Made by a program: the position numbers and the translations under genes. The notes below the pieces were generated by a model, which worked only from the letters and a program-made list of their open reading frames with translations, was not told where the DNA came from and ran no database searches. From Arthrobacter ramosus (GTDB lineage Bacteria; Actinomycetota; Actinomycetes; Actinomycetales; Micrococcaceae): a stretch of DNA of 64,000 nt. Positions within the stretch are counted from its first letter, which is position 1. Each line of letters starts with the position of its first letter. The DNA lies in NCBI RefSeq assembly GCF_039535095.1, contig NZ_BAAAWN010000001.1:5187251-5251250 (forward strand). The letters are read 5' to 3'. Below are positions 1 through 7,096 of the stretch, piece after piece.

Positions 1-128
1 GCGAAAAGCAATATGTGCAGGTAGACGAAGTTCATCGATCCGGCGAAGGCCGTAATTGCATCGGCGACTCGAAGCTGAATGCTTGCGGCCCGGCGCTCCG
101 CCTCTGCCAGGACCGATGGGTGGAGCAT
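1..128 (-). CDS. DUF1003-like membrane protein, N-terminal part (cut by window edge)
   Basis: The reverse strand encodes an open N-terminal segment that runs off the left edge of the window. It reads from an ATG at 128 into a helix and then a hydrophobic stretch with the series ADAITAFAGSMNFVYLH. This resembles the start of DUF1003 membrane proteins, in which an 'ITAFAGSxxFVYLH' block opens the first transmembrane helix. No clear ribosome binding site precedes the ATG, and the frame stays open upstream to a TTG about 40 bases away, so the start is uncertain. Function of the family is unknown. The family call rests on one short motif. Confidence 0.5.
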   Translation of the reverse strand, partial: MLHPSVLAEAERRAASIQLRVADAITAFAGSMNFVYLHILLF

Positions 129-334
129 TGACCGCTCGCTTTGAGAGAGCAACCGTGTGGGTCTCAAATAAGAGCGTGAATGCGGAGAAGTGCCCGTCGT
201 GGACGTCGATTGGTGTCCGGCCTGTTGCGTCATACGTTCAATCCCTTGGCTCGCGGCGAGCCCATCTCGCCTCTGAGTGCGAGCCTAGCGTCGCCATGCG
301 CGTGGACCTGGGATTGAACGCTCGTGCAAGAACC

Positions 335-382
335 GGCGGGGCGGGGCGGGGCAGGCTAGGGCGGGGCCGGGCAGTGCGGGGC
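335..382. other. G-run tract, possible G-quadruplex
   Basis: The plus strand carries repeated GGGG/GGG tracts separated by one to a few bases, starting near 337 and continuing to about 382. Four tracts in close succession could form a G-quadruplex on the plus strand. It lies in the roughly 300-base gap between the partial membrane protein and the small membrane protein gene. No gene is seen in this gap. Confidence 0.35.
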
Positions 383-432
383 AAGGACATTGCCCTGTCC
401 CGGCGCCCGCCGGTCGGAAGGACGGTTTGTAT

Positions 433-579
433 TTAGGCGCGGGATCTTCCACGGAGGAAGTGGAAGATCAGGACGATCACAGCAACAACCAAAAGCAGGT
501 GAATGAACCCGCCACCGATGTTGCCGATAAAGCCGAGAAGCCAGAGAACCGCGATAATGATGGCTATCCAAAGCAACAT
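433..579 (-). CDS. Small Lmo0937-type membrane protein
   Basis: A 48-residue protein of two hydrophobic segments separated by a short glycine-rich turn (GFIGNIGGG), ending in a basic tail (FLRGRSRA). It matches the lmo0937-family small membrane proteins, whose function is not known. The start at 579 is chosen because an AAGGGAGA-like ribosome binding site lies just upstream and the upstream extension of the frame is Arg-rich and not membrane-like. It stands alone between the G-rich tract and hipA, and is probably its own transcription unit. Confidence 0.7.
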   Translation of the reverse strand: MLLWIAIIIAVLWLLGFIGNIGGGFIHLLLVVAVIVLIFHFLRGRSRA

Positions 580-749
580 AAGAGTCTCCCTTTTGTGTAC
601 AAATGGAAATGCTGATTTGCGCCCCGCCGCTCTGCGACCCGCGCAGATACCGTGTGGTGCCCTCACCTTATGTCAGTATCAGGTTCCTGTTAACGGCCAA
701 GCAATAATCGATAGTCGGGTTCCGATTTGGTGGCTTAATGCTGGGAAAG

Positions 750-1943
750 CTACCCGCTCATCAACCTTCGCCGATGATTGAGCTCCTTGACCCAGTCCCT
801 CGTCTGCAGCGGCCCGAAAGGTGAGGCGCCGGCGTCGAGCTCTGCGATGAGCGGGCCCGAGGCCTTGAGCGCGAGTCCTATGACTCCCTCCGCTGTTCGC
901 TCCGTCAGCCCGAGCTTGCCGGCCCAGGCGAGGAAGTGCTTCCGGGAGATTCCGCTCTTCTTGCCGCCGATGCCCAGCGCGAGCGTCTTGTCCCCGTAGA
1001 CCACTGTGGAGGGGATGTCGTAGACCGGGGCGATGGTGTACTCGCCCTGCGCCGACTGAACCATGGACACGTTCTTGGCATGGAGGTCGCCGTTGCCGCT
1101 GAGCCAAGCGAAAGCCAGCTGAATCGCCAGGTTACGCAAGGCCGGGAGGGGCGCGGAACAGTGCGCCGCCAAAGCCGCACAAACCTCTCCGAACGGCACG
1201 CTGTACTTGTCGGCAGGGTAGAGTCCCAGCACTTGGGCTCCGTCTTCGACGGCGAGGCGCAGCGGGGTGCCGTCGGCTCCGGTGAGGCGATCGAAACGCT
1301 CCACGAGCAGCCCGGCCCGCCCGCCGACGTCGTGCACCAACCGCACGCTGCTCACCGGGATCCGGAGCTTGCGCGCATAACGGAACATCAGGAACTCGTT
1401 CTCCACCACGAACGGGAACTCGGGGGCATTCAGTTTGAGGATGAAGCGCTTGCCCGCTTGCGCCACCGGGAGCGAAATCATCCCGGCCGACAACTTGTCC
1501 TGCACACCCGCCAATGCCACAGGATCGATGAGGTCTGAATCGCCGAGCAGCGCGTCGAAGTCGAGCGGCAGTTTCGAATCGAGCACGACGGCGGAGCCTC
1601 CCTCCGTGGGCGGCTCACCGTGGGGGACCGTCTGGACATCGCCCACGGCGTCCCCGCCCGCGCCCATGAGGAGCGCGAGCTCGTCGTCGGCGCTGGCCTT
1701 GACCGCCCGACGTAGTGAATTCAGGCGGCGGCCTTCCGGGAGGAGGCCCGTGAAGTAGGGCGGAACCGCGCCGCTAGGGGTGAACACTGCTTCGTTTGTC
1801 AGCGGGAGCGTCGTGGCGACGGCCGGACCGCCGGATTCGAGATACCGGGGCAAGTAGCTGAACTTGGTGCCGCCTTCATGCCGCTCGATACGCGCAGCCA
1901 GGACTCCCTGCTTGTAGACGTCGGCGATGCGGTGGAAGGTCAT
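750..1943 (-). CDS. hipA: HipA-type serine/threonine kinase toxin
   Basis: A 397-residue HipA-family kinase. In characterised members this toxin phosphorylates a translation factor such as glutamyl-tRNA synthetase and induces dormancy. The N-terminal subdomain has FTGLLPEG (64-71). The kinase part has GVQDKLSAGM (146-155), the likely ATP-binding lysine in FILKLN (170), the LVERFDR strand (213-219), the catalytic loop GNGDLHAKN (283-291, Asp286) and the metal-binding YDIPST (Asp309). All key residues look intact. Length is slightly below E. coli HipA (440). The start codon overlaps the end of the upstream regulator by four bases (ATGA), so the two are co-translated. The actual target cannot be read from sequence. 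Confidence 0.88.
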   Translation of the reverse strand: MTFHRIADVYKQGVLAARIERHEGGTKFSYLPRYLESGGPAVATTLPLTNEAVFTPSGAVPPYFTGLLPEGRRLNSLRRAVKASADDELALLMGAGGDAVGDVQTVPHGEPPTEGGSAVVLDSKLPLDFDALLGDSDLIDPVALAGVQDKLSAGMISLPVAQAGKRFILKLNAPEFPFVVENEFLMFRYARKLRIPVSSVRLVHDVGGRAGLLVERFDRLTGADGTPLRLAVEDGAQVLGLYPADKYSVPFGEVCAALAAHCSAPLPALRNLAIQLAFAWLSGNGDLHAKNVSMVQSAQGEYTIAPVYDIPSTVVYGDKTLALGIGGKKSGISRKHFLAWAGKLGLTERTAEGVIGLALKASGPLIAELDAGASPFGPLQTRDWVKELNHRRRLMSG

Positions 1944-2185
1944 GGCCGGCTGTTTGCAGTCTGGTTGCCCGCGGGTTGCACCATGAGCTCAAGGCCGAGT
2001 GTGCCGAGGACCGCGAGGAGTGGTTCCAATTGGACCGTGGTCTTCCCCTGCTCCACGAAACGGACGAATCGTTCCGAGACTCCCGCGAGATCCGCGAGGT
2101 CGGACTGGCTCAGGCTCAGGGAGCTGCGGCGGGCACGGACCTTGGCGCCGAGGGACTCGGTGAATTCCCTGGGGGACATGTCCAC
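1940..2185 (-). CDS. hipB: HipB-like helix-turn-helix antitoxin/regulator
   Basis: An 81-residue Cro/C1-type helix-turn-helix protein; the fold spans about residues 10-70 (LSQSDLADLAGVSERFVRF forms the HTH). HipB proteins bind and neutralise HipA and repress the shared operon. The gene precedes hipA with a four-base overlap, the normal antitoxin-first order. Two near-identical palindromes lie just upstream and are good candidates for its operators. Confidence 0.85.
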   Translation of the reverse strand: MDMSPREFTESLGAKVRARRSSLSLSQSDLADLAGVSERFVRFVEQGKTTVQLEPLLAVLGTLGLELMVQPAGNQTANSRP

Positions 2186-2222
2186 CCTTCTGAGTCTTTT
2201 GTGGGCATGCGCATGCGCGCGT

Positions 2223-2311
2223 CCGGTACGTTCGTGCCGGTTTCACCATTTTCCGCCTCTTTGGGAAGCGAATCAAGGGTTGGTGGCGAAGAATCGGTAC
2301 GTTCGTGCCGG
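2223..2311. promoter_or_regulatory. Paired operators of hipBA
   Basis: Two copies of the imperfect palindrome CCGGTACGTTCGTGCCGG lie at 2223-2240 and 2294-2311 (the second begins with T instead of C), centres 71 bp apart. The half-sites CCGGTACG and CGTGCCGG mirror each other with one mismatch. They sit upstream of hipB, where HipB-type regulators bind pairs of inverted repeats. Binding by this HipB is inferred. Confidence 0.6.
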
Positions 2312-2392
2312 TGTGTCCGCGTCGACATCGTGGGTGCGGGCCGTTCGCTGCGTTCCGGTACAGCGGTCCCGAGCCCACACCCACGAAGCCGC

Positions 2393-3640
2393 CTAAGTGG
2401 CCGGGCGTGCCCTCAGTCTTACCAGCGCTGCTTCCCGGCGGGCGGACCCGCGCCGTTCGTCGATCACGATCGAGATCGCCAACGCAGCCACAATCACCAT
2501 CATGCAGACAGGAACAGATACATCCAGCGCGGCCAAGCCCACACTGCCGCAGAGCAACACGACCACGAGGGCCGTGACTCCGACGAGCCCGCGGTCGAAA
2601 CCCAGCATGTAGCCGTACAGCGAACTCAGGGCTACCTTGAACAAGGCCACCGGGACGGCGATGGTGGCTACTACAACGGTGGCGCTGATGTGGGCGGCAT
2701 GATCGATGAAGAGGGCGGCCACGTGAAGTCCGCCACCAGTGGCGGCGATCGACCCAAAGATGAACATGTGACCGTATCCGAAGGCGAATGCCCGGTGCCG
2801 TTGATGATGCAGGGCGTGGCCGGACGGGAGGATGAAGTAGATCCACCACATTCCAAAGGCCAGCCCGGTACCGCCGAGACCCACGAGGGCGGCGTCAACG
2901 GACCAGCCGTGAAGGGCCACAATTGCCCGAAGGGATTCGATGGCTCCGATCAGGCACTCGCCCAGGGCGATGATGGCCAGGAGGCCGTAGCGTTCCGCGA
3001 TGTGGTGCGCGTGCCACGGCGTCTTGGCTTTGCGCTCGGCGATGGTCGGCGTCGCCATTTCCAGCAGGAAAAGCGGGGCAGCCATGAGGAAATTCGTCAG
3101 GATGTCGGCGTGGACGATCAGCACCCCCACCCAGCCAATTTGCGCCACCACCAGGAATTTCGCGTAGGTCAGGCAGGCGCTTCGGCGCTCCGGATCCTGC
3201 TTCGCCGCGCGCAGCCACTGGAACACCAACGCCAACCGCATGATGATGTAACCCAGCACCATGGTGGAGTTGTCCACACGGTGGCCCTCGTCGAGCGATT
3301 GGAACATCGGTTCGATGCCCATGGCAAGGATGAGCACGCCCACCATCTGCACCATGGTGACAACCCGGAAGACCCAGTCGTCAGTGTCGTAGGCGCTGGC
3401 AAACCACGAGAAATTGATCCAGGCCCACATGACGGCGAACATCGCGAAGGTGAAGCCCATCAAACCGGAGCCGAAACGGGCCTCGGCCAGCTCATGCGCG
3501 AACTGGCTGCCGGCAACCCCGAAGGCGATGACGAACGTCAAGTCGAAGAACAGTTCCAAGGGCGTGGCCGTGCGATTCAGCTCCTGGGGATCGCGCCCGC
3601 CCATGCGCGACAGTGCATGGCGCAATGGATACATGGACAT
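2393..3640 (-). CDS. Low temperature requirement protein A (LtrA) family membrane protein
   Basis: A 415-residue polytopic membrane protein of the LtrA family. The family signature is near the N-terminus (ELFFDLTFVIAFG, about 29-41), followed by many hydrophobic helices and the conserved HHIAERYGLLAIIALGE block near 213. LtrA was named from a cold-sensitive Listeria mutant; its biochemical role is not known. The start follows the stop of the upstream terpene-cyclase-like gene after only three bases, so translation is probably coupled. It may serve the same process as that gene. Confidence 0.82.
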   Translation of the reverse strand: MSMYPLRHALSRMGGRDPQELNRTATPLELFFDLTFVIAFGVAGSQFAHELAEARFGSGLMGFTFAMFAVMWAWINFSWFASAYDTDDWVFRVVTMVQMVGVLILAMGIEPMFQSLDEGHRVDNSTMVLGYIIMRLALVFQWLRAAKQDPERRSACLTYAKFLVVAQIGWVGVLIVHADILTNFLMAAPLFLLEMATPTIAERKAKTPWHAHHIAERYGLLAIIALGECLIGAIESLRAIVALHGWSVDAALVGLGGTGLAFGMWWIYFILPSGHALHHQRHRAFAFGYGHMFIFGSIAATGGGLHVAALFIDHAAHISATVVVATIAVPVALFKVALSSLYGYMLGFDRGLVGVTALVVVLLCGSVGLAALDVSVPVCMMVIVAALAISIVIDERRGSARREAALVRLRARPAT

Positions 3641-3643
3641 GGT

Positions 3644-4303
3644 TCAGGGTACCGCCGGGAGGCCCCCCGAGTCCCGATCCCTGGAGAGGGCGCCCGGGTT
3701 CTTTTTGGACCACAACAGCAGCCCGATGTACGTCAGGTCGAAGATGCTGCACAGGACGCCGATGCCCAGAATGAACAGTGAACTCTCGAGGACCCCAAAG
3801 GTGATGGTGGGCGCGAGGGTCCCGATCCACTTCGCCACAGCGATCACCAGGGATTGGCCCCGCAGGCTGCGGCGGGCCGCGAACATGGCAATGAACAAGC
3901 CGGACATCAGGAGATTCTGCAGGAACGCCGCGTACCGGGATGCGGGATCCCAGTCGAACTCGGCGATGAACAGCCACTGCACGGCGAAGGATGCAAGGCC
4001 CAGCAGGACCGCCCATCCGATGAACAGCGGCCGGGTGAGAAACCCGGGAAGCTCGCGCCTGCCGAACGCGAAGAACGTGTACACAATCGCGACGTCGGCC
4101 AACGCCCAGGCAATGTTGATGACGCCCTGCACGGAGAGCCCCGTGCTGAGCGAATGCACCGAGTAGATGACCTCCCACGCGAAGTTCAGACCAAGCGCCG
4201 CTGCGGGGATCGCGTACGTCTTGTCGCGAAACCCGATCCGGATCGCGCAAATGTAAACCGTCGTCCAGGCAACGCCGCTCAGGATGGTCAGAAACAGGTT
4301 CAT
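3644..4303 (-). CDS. Transmembrane-type terpene cyclase (Pyr4/PaxB-like)
   Basis: A 219-residue protein with about seven transmembrane helices. Near the N-terminus it has LNFAWEVIYS (about 39-48) and near the C-terminus FDLTYIGLLLW (about 186-196). The Glu of the N-x-x-W-E motif and the Asp of the last-helix D-x-x-Y motif match the two acidic residues that are essential in the fungal meroterpenoid cyclases Pyr4 and PaxB. Those enzymes protonate epoxide or alkene groups of membrane-bound prenyl substrates. No prenyltransferase or epoxidase is adjacent, so the substrate is unknown. A GGAGGA ribosome binding site precedes the ATG at 4303. It forms a two-gene unit with the LtrA-family gene. Confidence 0.68.
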   Translation of the reverse strand: MNLFLTILSGVAWTTVYICAIRIGFRDKTYAIPAAALGLNFAWEVIYSVHSLSTGLSVQGVINIAWALADVAIVYTFFAFGRRELPGFLTRPLFIGWAVLLGLASFAVQWLFIAEFDWDPASRYAAFLQNLLMSGLFIAMFAARRSLRGQSLVIAVAKWIGTLAPTITFGVLESSLFILGIGVLCSIFDLTYIGLLLWSKKNPGALSRDRDSGGLPAVP

Positions 4304-4317
4304 GGTTCCTCCTTCTC

Positions 4318-4380
4318 CAACGCGGGGTCACTTAGCGCCCATCCGGGGCCCGAACATGGGCCGTAAGTGACCCCGCGTTG
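4318..4380. repeat. 17-bp perfect inverted repeat with inner stem
   Basis: Arms 4318-4334 and 4364-4380 are exact reverse complements (17 bp, containing GGGGTCACTTA and TAAGTGACCCC). An inner stem GCCCAT/ATGGGC (4337-4342, 4356-4361) extends the fold. It lies between the stop of the AAA fusion gene and the start of the terpene cyclase, both on the minus strand. It could terminate or attenuate transcription. The TAAGTGA edge recalls the 32-bp repeat family seen at 31.6, 32.6 and 47.4 kb. Confidence 0.75.
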
Positions 4381-4385
4381 CATGA

Positions 4386-5702
4386 CTAAACCCGGCCGAG
4401 TGCGTCGATGTCCTCGAGGAAGTCCTGGTGGACTTCGTCGCTGACGGTGGTGCGGGTGTCGGCGATGGCGTCGAGGTAGTCCTGGGTGACCGGTCCCTTG
4501 CGACCGTTCGACGCCGGTGCGGAGCCTCCGGCGGAGGCGCCGGCACCGTCGTCGTACACGGCTTTTTCCAAAGCGCGTTGGGAGGCGCTGCGTGCAGCGT
4601 ACTCGATGTCCGCGGGGGAGAAGCCCTCTGTCCTCGACACGAGCAACGGCACGTCCACGGAGTCCACCACGCTGGCGGGGATGAAGCGCTGCCACATGGC
4701 CTCGCGGGCGTGGATGTCGGGCAGGCCGATGGGGATGACGTAGTCGAAGCGGCCGTGGCGCAGGAAGGCGGTGTCCAGGGCGCGGATGAAGTTGGTGGCG
4801 CACACCAGGAGGCGGCCGGGCTGTTCGCGGAAGGCCGGGATGATCTTGAGGAGCTCGTTGGTGACGCCCTGGAGCGGGGACGGCGGCTCGCCGGAGCGCT
4901 GGGACGCGATCTCTTCGACCTCGTCGATGAAGACGACGGCGTGCTCCAGTTCGGCGATTTCCAGGAACGTCTCGCGCAGGGCGCCGGCCAGGCCCTTGGG
5001 GTCGGAAGCCAGCCGGGAGGGGAAGACCTCCACGAACGGCCACTCGAGCCGGGACGCGATCGCCTTCGCGAACGTTGTCTTGCCGGTCCCGGGCGGGCCG
5101 AAGAGCACGACGGCGCGCGGCGGCACCACCCCGAACTGGTCGGCGAGGTCGGCCTCGGCCAGGGGCAGGACCAGGCGGCGTTCCAGCAGTTCCTTTTCGC
5201 GGCGCATGCCGGCGACGTTTTCCCACAGGTCCCGGGCCAGGATGCGGCCGCCGAGCTGGCTGAGCGGCTCGAGTTCCTGGCGCTGGACCGGGATGGTCCG
5301 CTCGAAGTAGTGCAGGTTTTGCTTGAGCAGGAAGCCCCGGCCCAGGAACGCCTCAACCCGGGTTTCGGACTCCGGCATGAGGGCCGAGAGCTTGTTGAGC
5401 CCGTGCGGGGTCATCCGGTTCTCGACGGCGGCCAGCAGCGAGGTGCCGATCCCGCGGCCGCGGAACTCGGGCAGCGTGGCCAGGAAGACGATCCAGCCCT
5501 GGTCATGGGCCGCGCGTCCGACGGCGGCGCCCACGACCTGCTCGCCCTGCACCGCCACCACGGCGTGGTCCTTCTCGCACGAGGCCAGGACCTCGGAGAG
5601 CGCATAGACCGGCTCCACGTTGTCGGCCTTCAGCGACTCCCACAGGTGCAGGATGCCGTCCATGTCCGAGGAATGGAAATCCCTGATACGCCAATTGCTC
5701 AT
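4386..5702 (-). CDS. GNAT acetyltransferase fused to an AAA+ ATPase
   Basis: A 438-residue two-domain protein. Residues 1-135 form a GNAT acetyltransferase, with RGRGIG (81-86) for acetyl-CoA binding. Residues from about 150 form a classical AAA+ module: Walker A GPPGTGKTT (202-210), Walker B VVFIDE (256-261), a sensor-like CATN (301-304) and the second-region-of-homology FLRHGRFD (313-320). The AAA part resembles FtsH/Cdc48-type modules and has no protease domain. An AAGGAG site precedes the ATG. The partner or substrate is unknown; a guess is ATP-driven remodelling of a protein that is also acetylated. The stop is followed directly by the inverted repeat at 4318-4380. Confidence 0.85.
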   Translation of the reverse strand: MSNWRIRDFHSSDMDGILHLWESLKADNVEPVYALSEVLASCEKDHAVVAVQGEQVVGAAVGRAAHDQGWIVFLATLPEFRGRGIGTSLLAAVENRMTPHGLNKLSALMPESETRVEAFLGRGFLLKQNLHYFERTIPVQRQELEPLSQLGGRILARDLWENVAGMRREKELLERRLVLPLAEADLADQFGVVPPRAVVLFGPPGTGKTTFAKAIASRLEWPFVEVFPSRLASDPKGLAGALRETFLEIAELEHAVVFIDEVEEIASQRSGEPPSPLQGVTNELLKIIPAFREQPGRLLVCATNFIRALDTAFLRHGRFDYVIPIGLPDIHAREAMWQRFIPASVVDSVDVPLLVSRTEGFSPADIEYAARSASQRALEKAVYDDGAGASAGGSAPASNGRKGPVTQDYLDAIADTRTTVSDEVHQDFLEDIDALGRV

Positions 5703-5796
5703 GCCCTGCTCCTTGGTGGATCGCCATCGATTGCCTGGTGTTGAGCATAGGCGAACTGGTGGTGGAGAGGGGTTGCGCGGGCGTTGCGTTACGCGG

Positions 5797-5877
5797 CTAC
5801 CCTACCGGGCGCAACCGCAAGCCCTGCGTGCCGCCGTCGATAGCCAGGGACGTGCCCGAACGTCGAACCGGTGACCA
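5797..5877 (-). pseudogene. 3' remnant of a short-chain dehydrogenase
   Basis: Reading the minus strand, the series SGTSLAIDGGTQGLRLRPVG ends at a stop at 5797-5799. This is the typical SDR C-terminus, in which a 'VTG...DGG' segment closes the Rossmann domain. The upstream LVTGS piece (about 5867-5877) is in another frame, so there is also a one-base shift. Nothing of the rest of the gene remains. It lies just downstream of the FAH hydrolase, where an L-fucose dehydrogenase would be expected in a fucose pathway. That identity is inferred from position. Confidence 0.45.
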
Positions 5878-5909
5878 GAGCTACGAGCCCTTCCCTTCGA
5901 ACTCGGCGC

Positions 5910-6821
5910 TCACCGCGTGGCCTTGTCCGTGCCTACTGCCGCAAGCGAACCTGAACGGGCCCGGTAGAACTCTTGCCTCTGGCGGCCGAGCCCTTCTACC
6001 TCAAGCTCCACCACGTCGCCGGGCTGGATGTACGGGAAGCGGCCGGAGAGCGCCACGCCTTCCGGGGTGCCGGTGAGAATGACATCGCCGGGCTCCAGGA
6101 CCATGTACTGGCTGAGGTGGTGGACCACGGTGCGGACGTCGAAGATCATGTCGGAAGTGTCCGACGATTGGCGGATCCCGCCGTTGACCCAGGTACGCAA
6201 ACCGAGGTGACCGGCGTCGAGCTGGTCTGCCGGAACCAGCCACGGGCCCAGGGGAGTGGACTGCGGAAGGGACTTGCCCTTGGTCCACTGGCCCGCGGCT
6301 CCGGGCAGTTGGTAGTCGCGTTCGGAGAGGTCGTTGGCGACGACGTAGCCCGCGATGCAGTCCGCGGCCTCCTCCGTGCTGGAAAGGTATGACGCTTCGC
6401 GACCGATGACGATTCCGAGTTCCACCTCCCAGTCGTACTTTTCCGACGACGGCGGGATGGGCGCGGCGTCGAAAGGGCCACTAACGGTGTTGCTTGGCTT
6501 CAGGAACACTACGGGTGATTCCGGTGGCGTGGCGCCGGATTCGGCCGCGTGGGCCGTGTAGTTGAGGCCGATGCAGACGATGTTGCCAGGCCGGGCGACG
6601 GGCGAACCGATCCGGAGTCCCTCGGCCGAAATCTCGGGCAGATTCCCGGCCGCAAGGGCTTCCCGGGTGCGTGCGATGCCGTCCGTGGCGAGGAACTCTC
6701 CGTTGATGTCCTTCGTCAGCGGGTCAAGGCTGAAGTATTTTTCGGTGCCGTTGGCGTCTTGGGCGATGACTACCGGCTTTTCATTTCCGGCAGTGCCCAG
6801 CCGGGCGAATTTCATGTTCAT
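5910..6821 (-). CDS. Fumarylacetoacetate hydrolase family protein, likely 2,4-diketo-3-deoxy-L-fuconate hydrolase
   Basis: A 303-residue FAH-family hydrolase. The core begins with IVCIGLNYTAHAAE (81-94) and FLKPSN (106-111). The metal ligands are visible as WEVELG (Glu132, Glu134) and NDLSERD (Asp164). GKSLPQSTPLGP (182-193) and GDVILTGTPEGV are family hallmarks. FAH enzymes cleave or hydrate C-C bonds of acylpyruvate-type compounds. The neighbouring fucosidase, FadR-type regulator and fuconate dehydratase remnant suggest action on 2,4-diketo-3-deoxy-L-fuconate in the non-phosphorylated fucose pathway. The start at 6821 is the first of two ATGs (M-N-M). This is one of only two intact genes in the locus. 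Confidence 0.82.
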   Translation of the reverse strand: MNMKFARLGTAGNEKPVVIAQDANGTEKYFSLDPLTKDINGEFLATDGIARTREALAAGNLPEISAEGLRIGSPVARPGNIVCIGLNYTAHAAESGATPPESPVVFLKPSNTVSGPFDAAPIPPSSEKYDWEVELGIVIGREASYLSSTEEAADCIAGYVVANDLSERDYQLPGAAGQWTKGKSLPQSTPLGPWLVPADQLDAGHLGLRTWVNGGIRQSSDTSDMIFDVRTVVHHLSQYMVLEPGDVILTGTPEGVALSGRFPYIQPGDVVELEVEGLGRQRQEFYRARSGSLAAVGTDKATR

Positions 6822-6845
6822 GTATTCCTCCGTGCTCTGGCTCTA

Positions 6846-6920
6846 ACATCCGAGCTCTAGTCTGCTGTTGCTCTCCATAATACGGAAATGTGACCCATTG
6901 ACAATGCAGACATCGGATGT
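6846..6920. promoter_or_regulatory. Candidate operators and promoter of the fucose locus
   Basis: The palindrome ACATCGGATGT (6910-6920) and a 9-of-11 match ACATCCGAGCT (6846-6856) lie between the FAH gene and the rightward genes. A TTGACA (6898-6903) is placed so that the perfect copy would fall in the promoter spacer, although the matching -10 is weak. A third 9-of-11 match, TGATCCGATGT, is upstream of the regulator gene (9172-9182). The set fits binding sites of the local FadR/GntR regulator. Binding is inferred. Confidence 0.5.
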
Positions 6921-7096
6921 TTACGCTCGTCCCAGCAAACGACCTGCTGCCAAGCAAGGTGTATGTCCACGACGGCTGCCTCTGGCCTCCGTCCGCACCC
7001 GGGGCCGGCGGTGAAATGGTCGGCGGCTCGCTGACCGACTACAGCTTTCCCGACGGCCCGATGTGGGCCGCGGATACAAGGAAGGAATCCCGTTGA
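6921..7096 (+). pseudogene. C-terminal remnant of L-fuconate dehydratase (enolase superfamily)
   Basis: An open stretch ending at TGA 7094-7096 encodes KVYVHDGCLWPPSAPGAGGE followed by a Y-S-F-P-D-G-P-M-W segment. The spacing G-x-x-x-P-x-x-PG-x-x-x-EM...Y-x-FPDG-x-x-W matches the extreme C-terminus of enolase-superfamily fuconate dehydratases. The catalytic domains are absent, so this is a 5'-truncated remnant. Its stop overlaps the TTG start of the fucosidase (TTGA), which suggests the two were once translationally coupled. The left edge of the remnant is not defined. Confidence 0.5.

Noticed and set aside
1976..3781. A 601-codon plus-strand open frame over hipB and the LtrA gene
   Set aside because: No family motif, odd His/Gly-rich composition, and it lies opposite well-supported genes.
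4428..5744. A 438-codon frame antisense to the AAA fusion
   Set aside because: Glycine/valine-rich mirror of the real gene with no recognisable domain.
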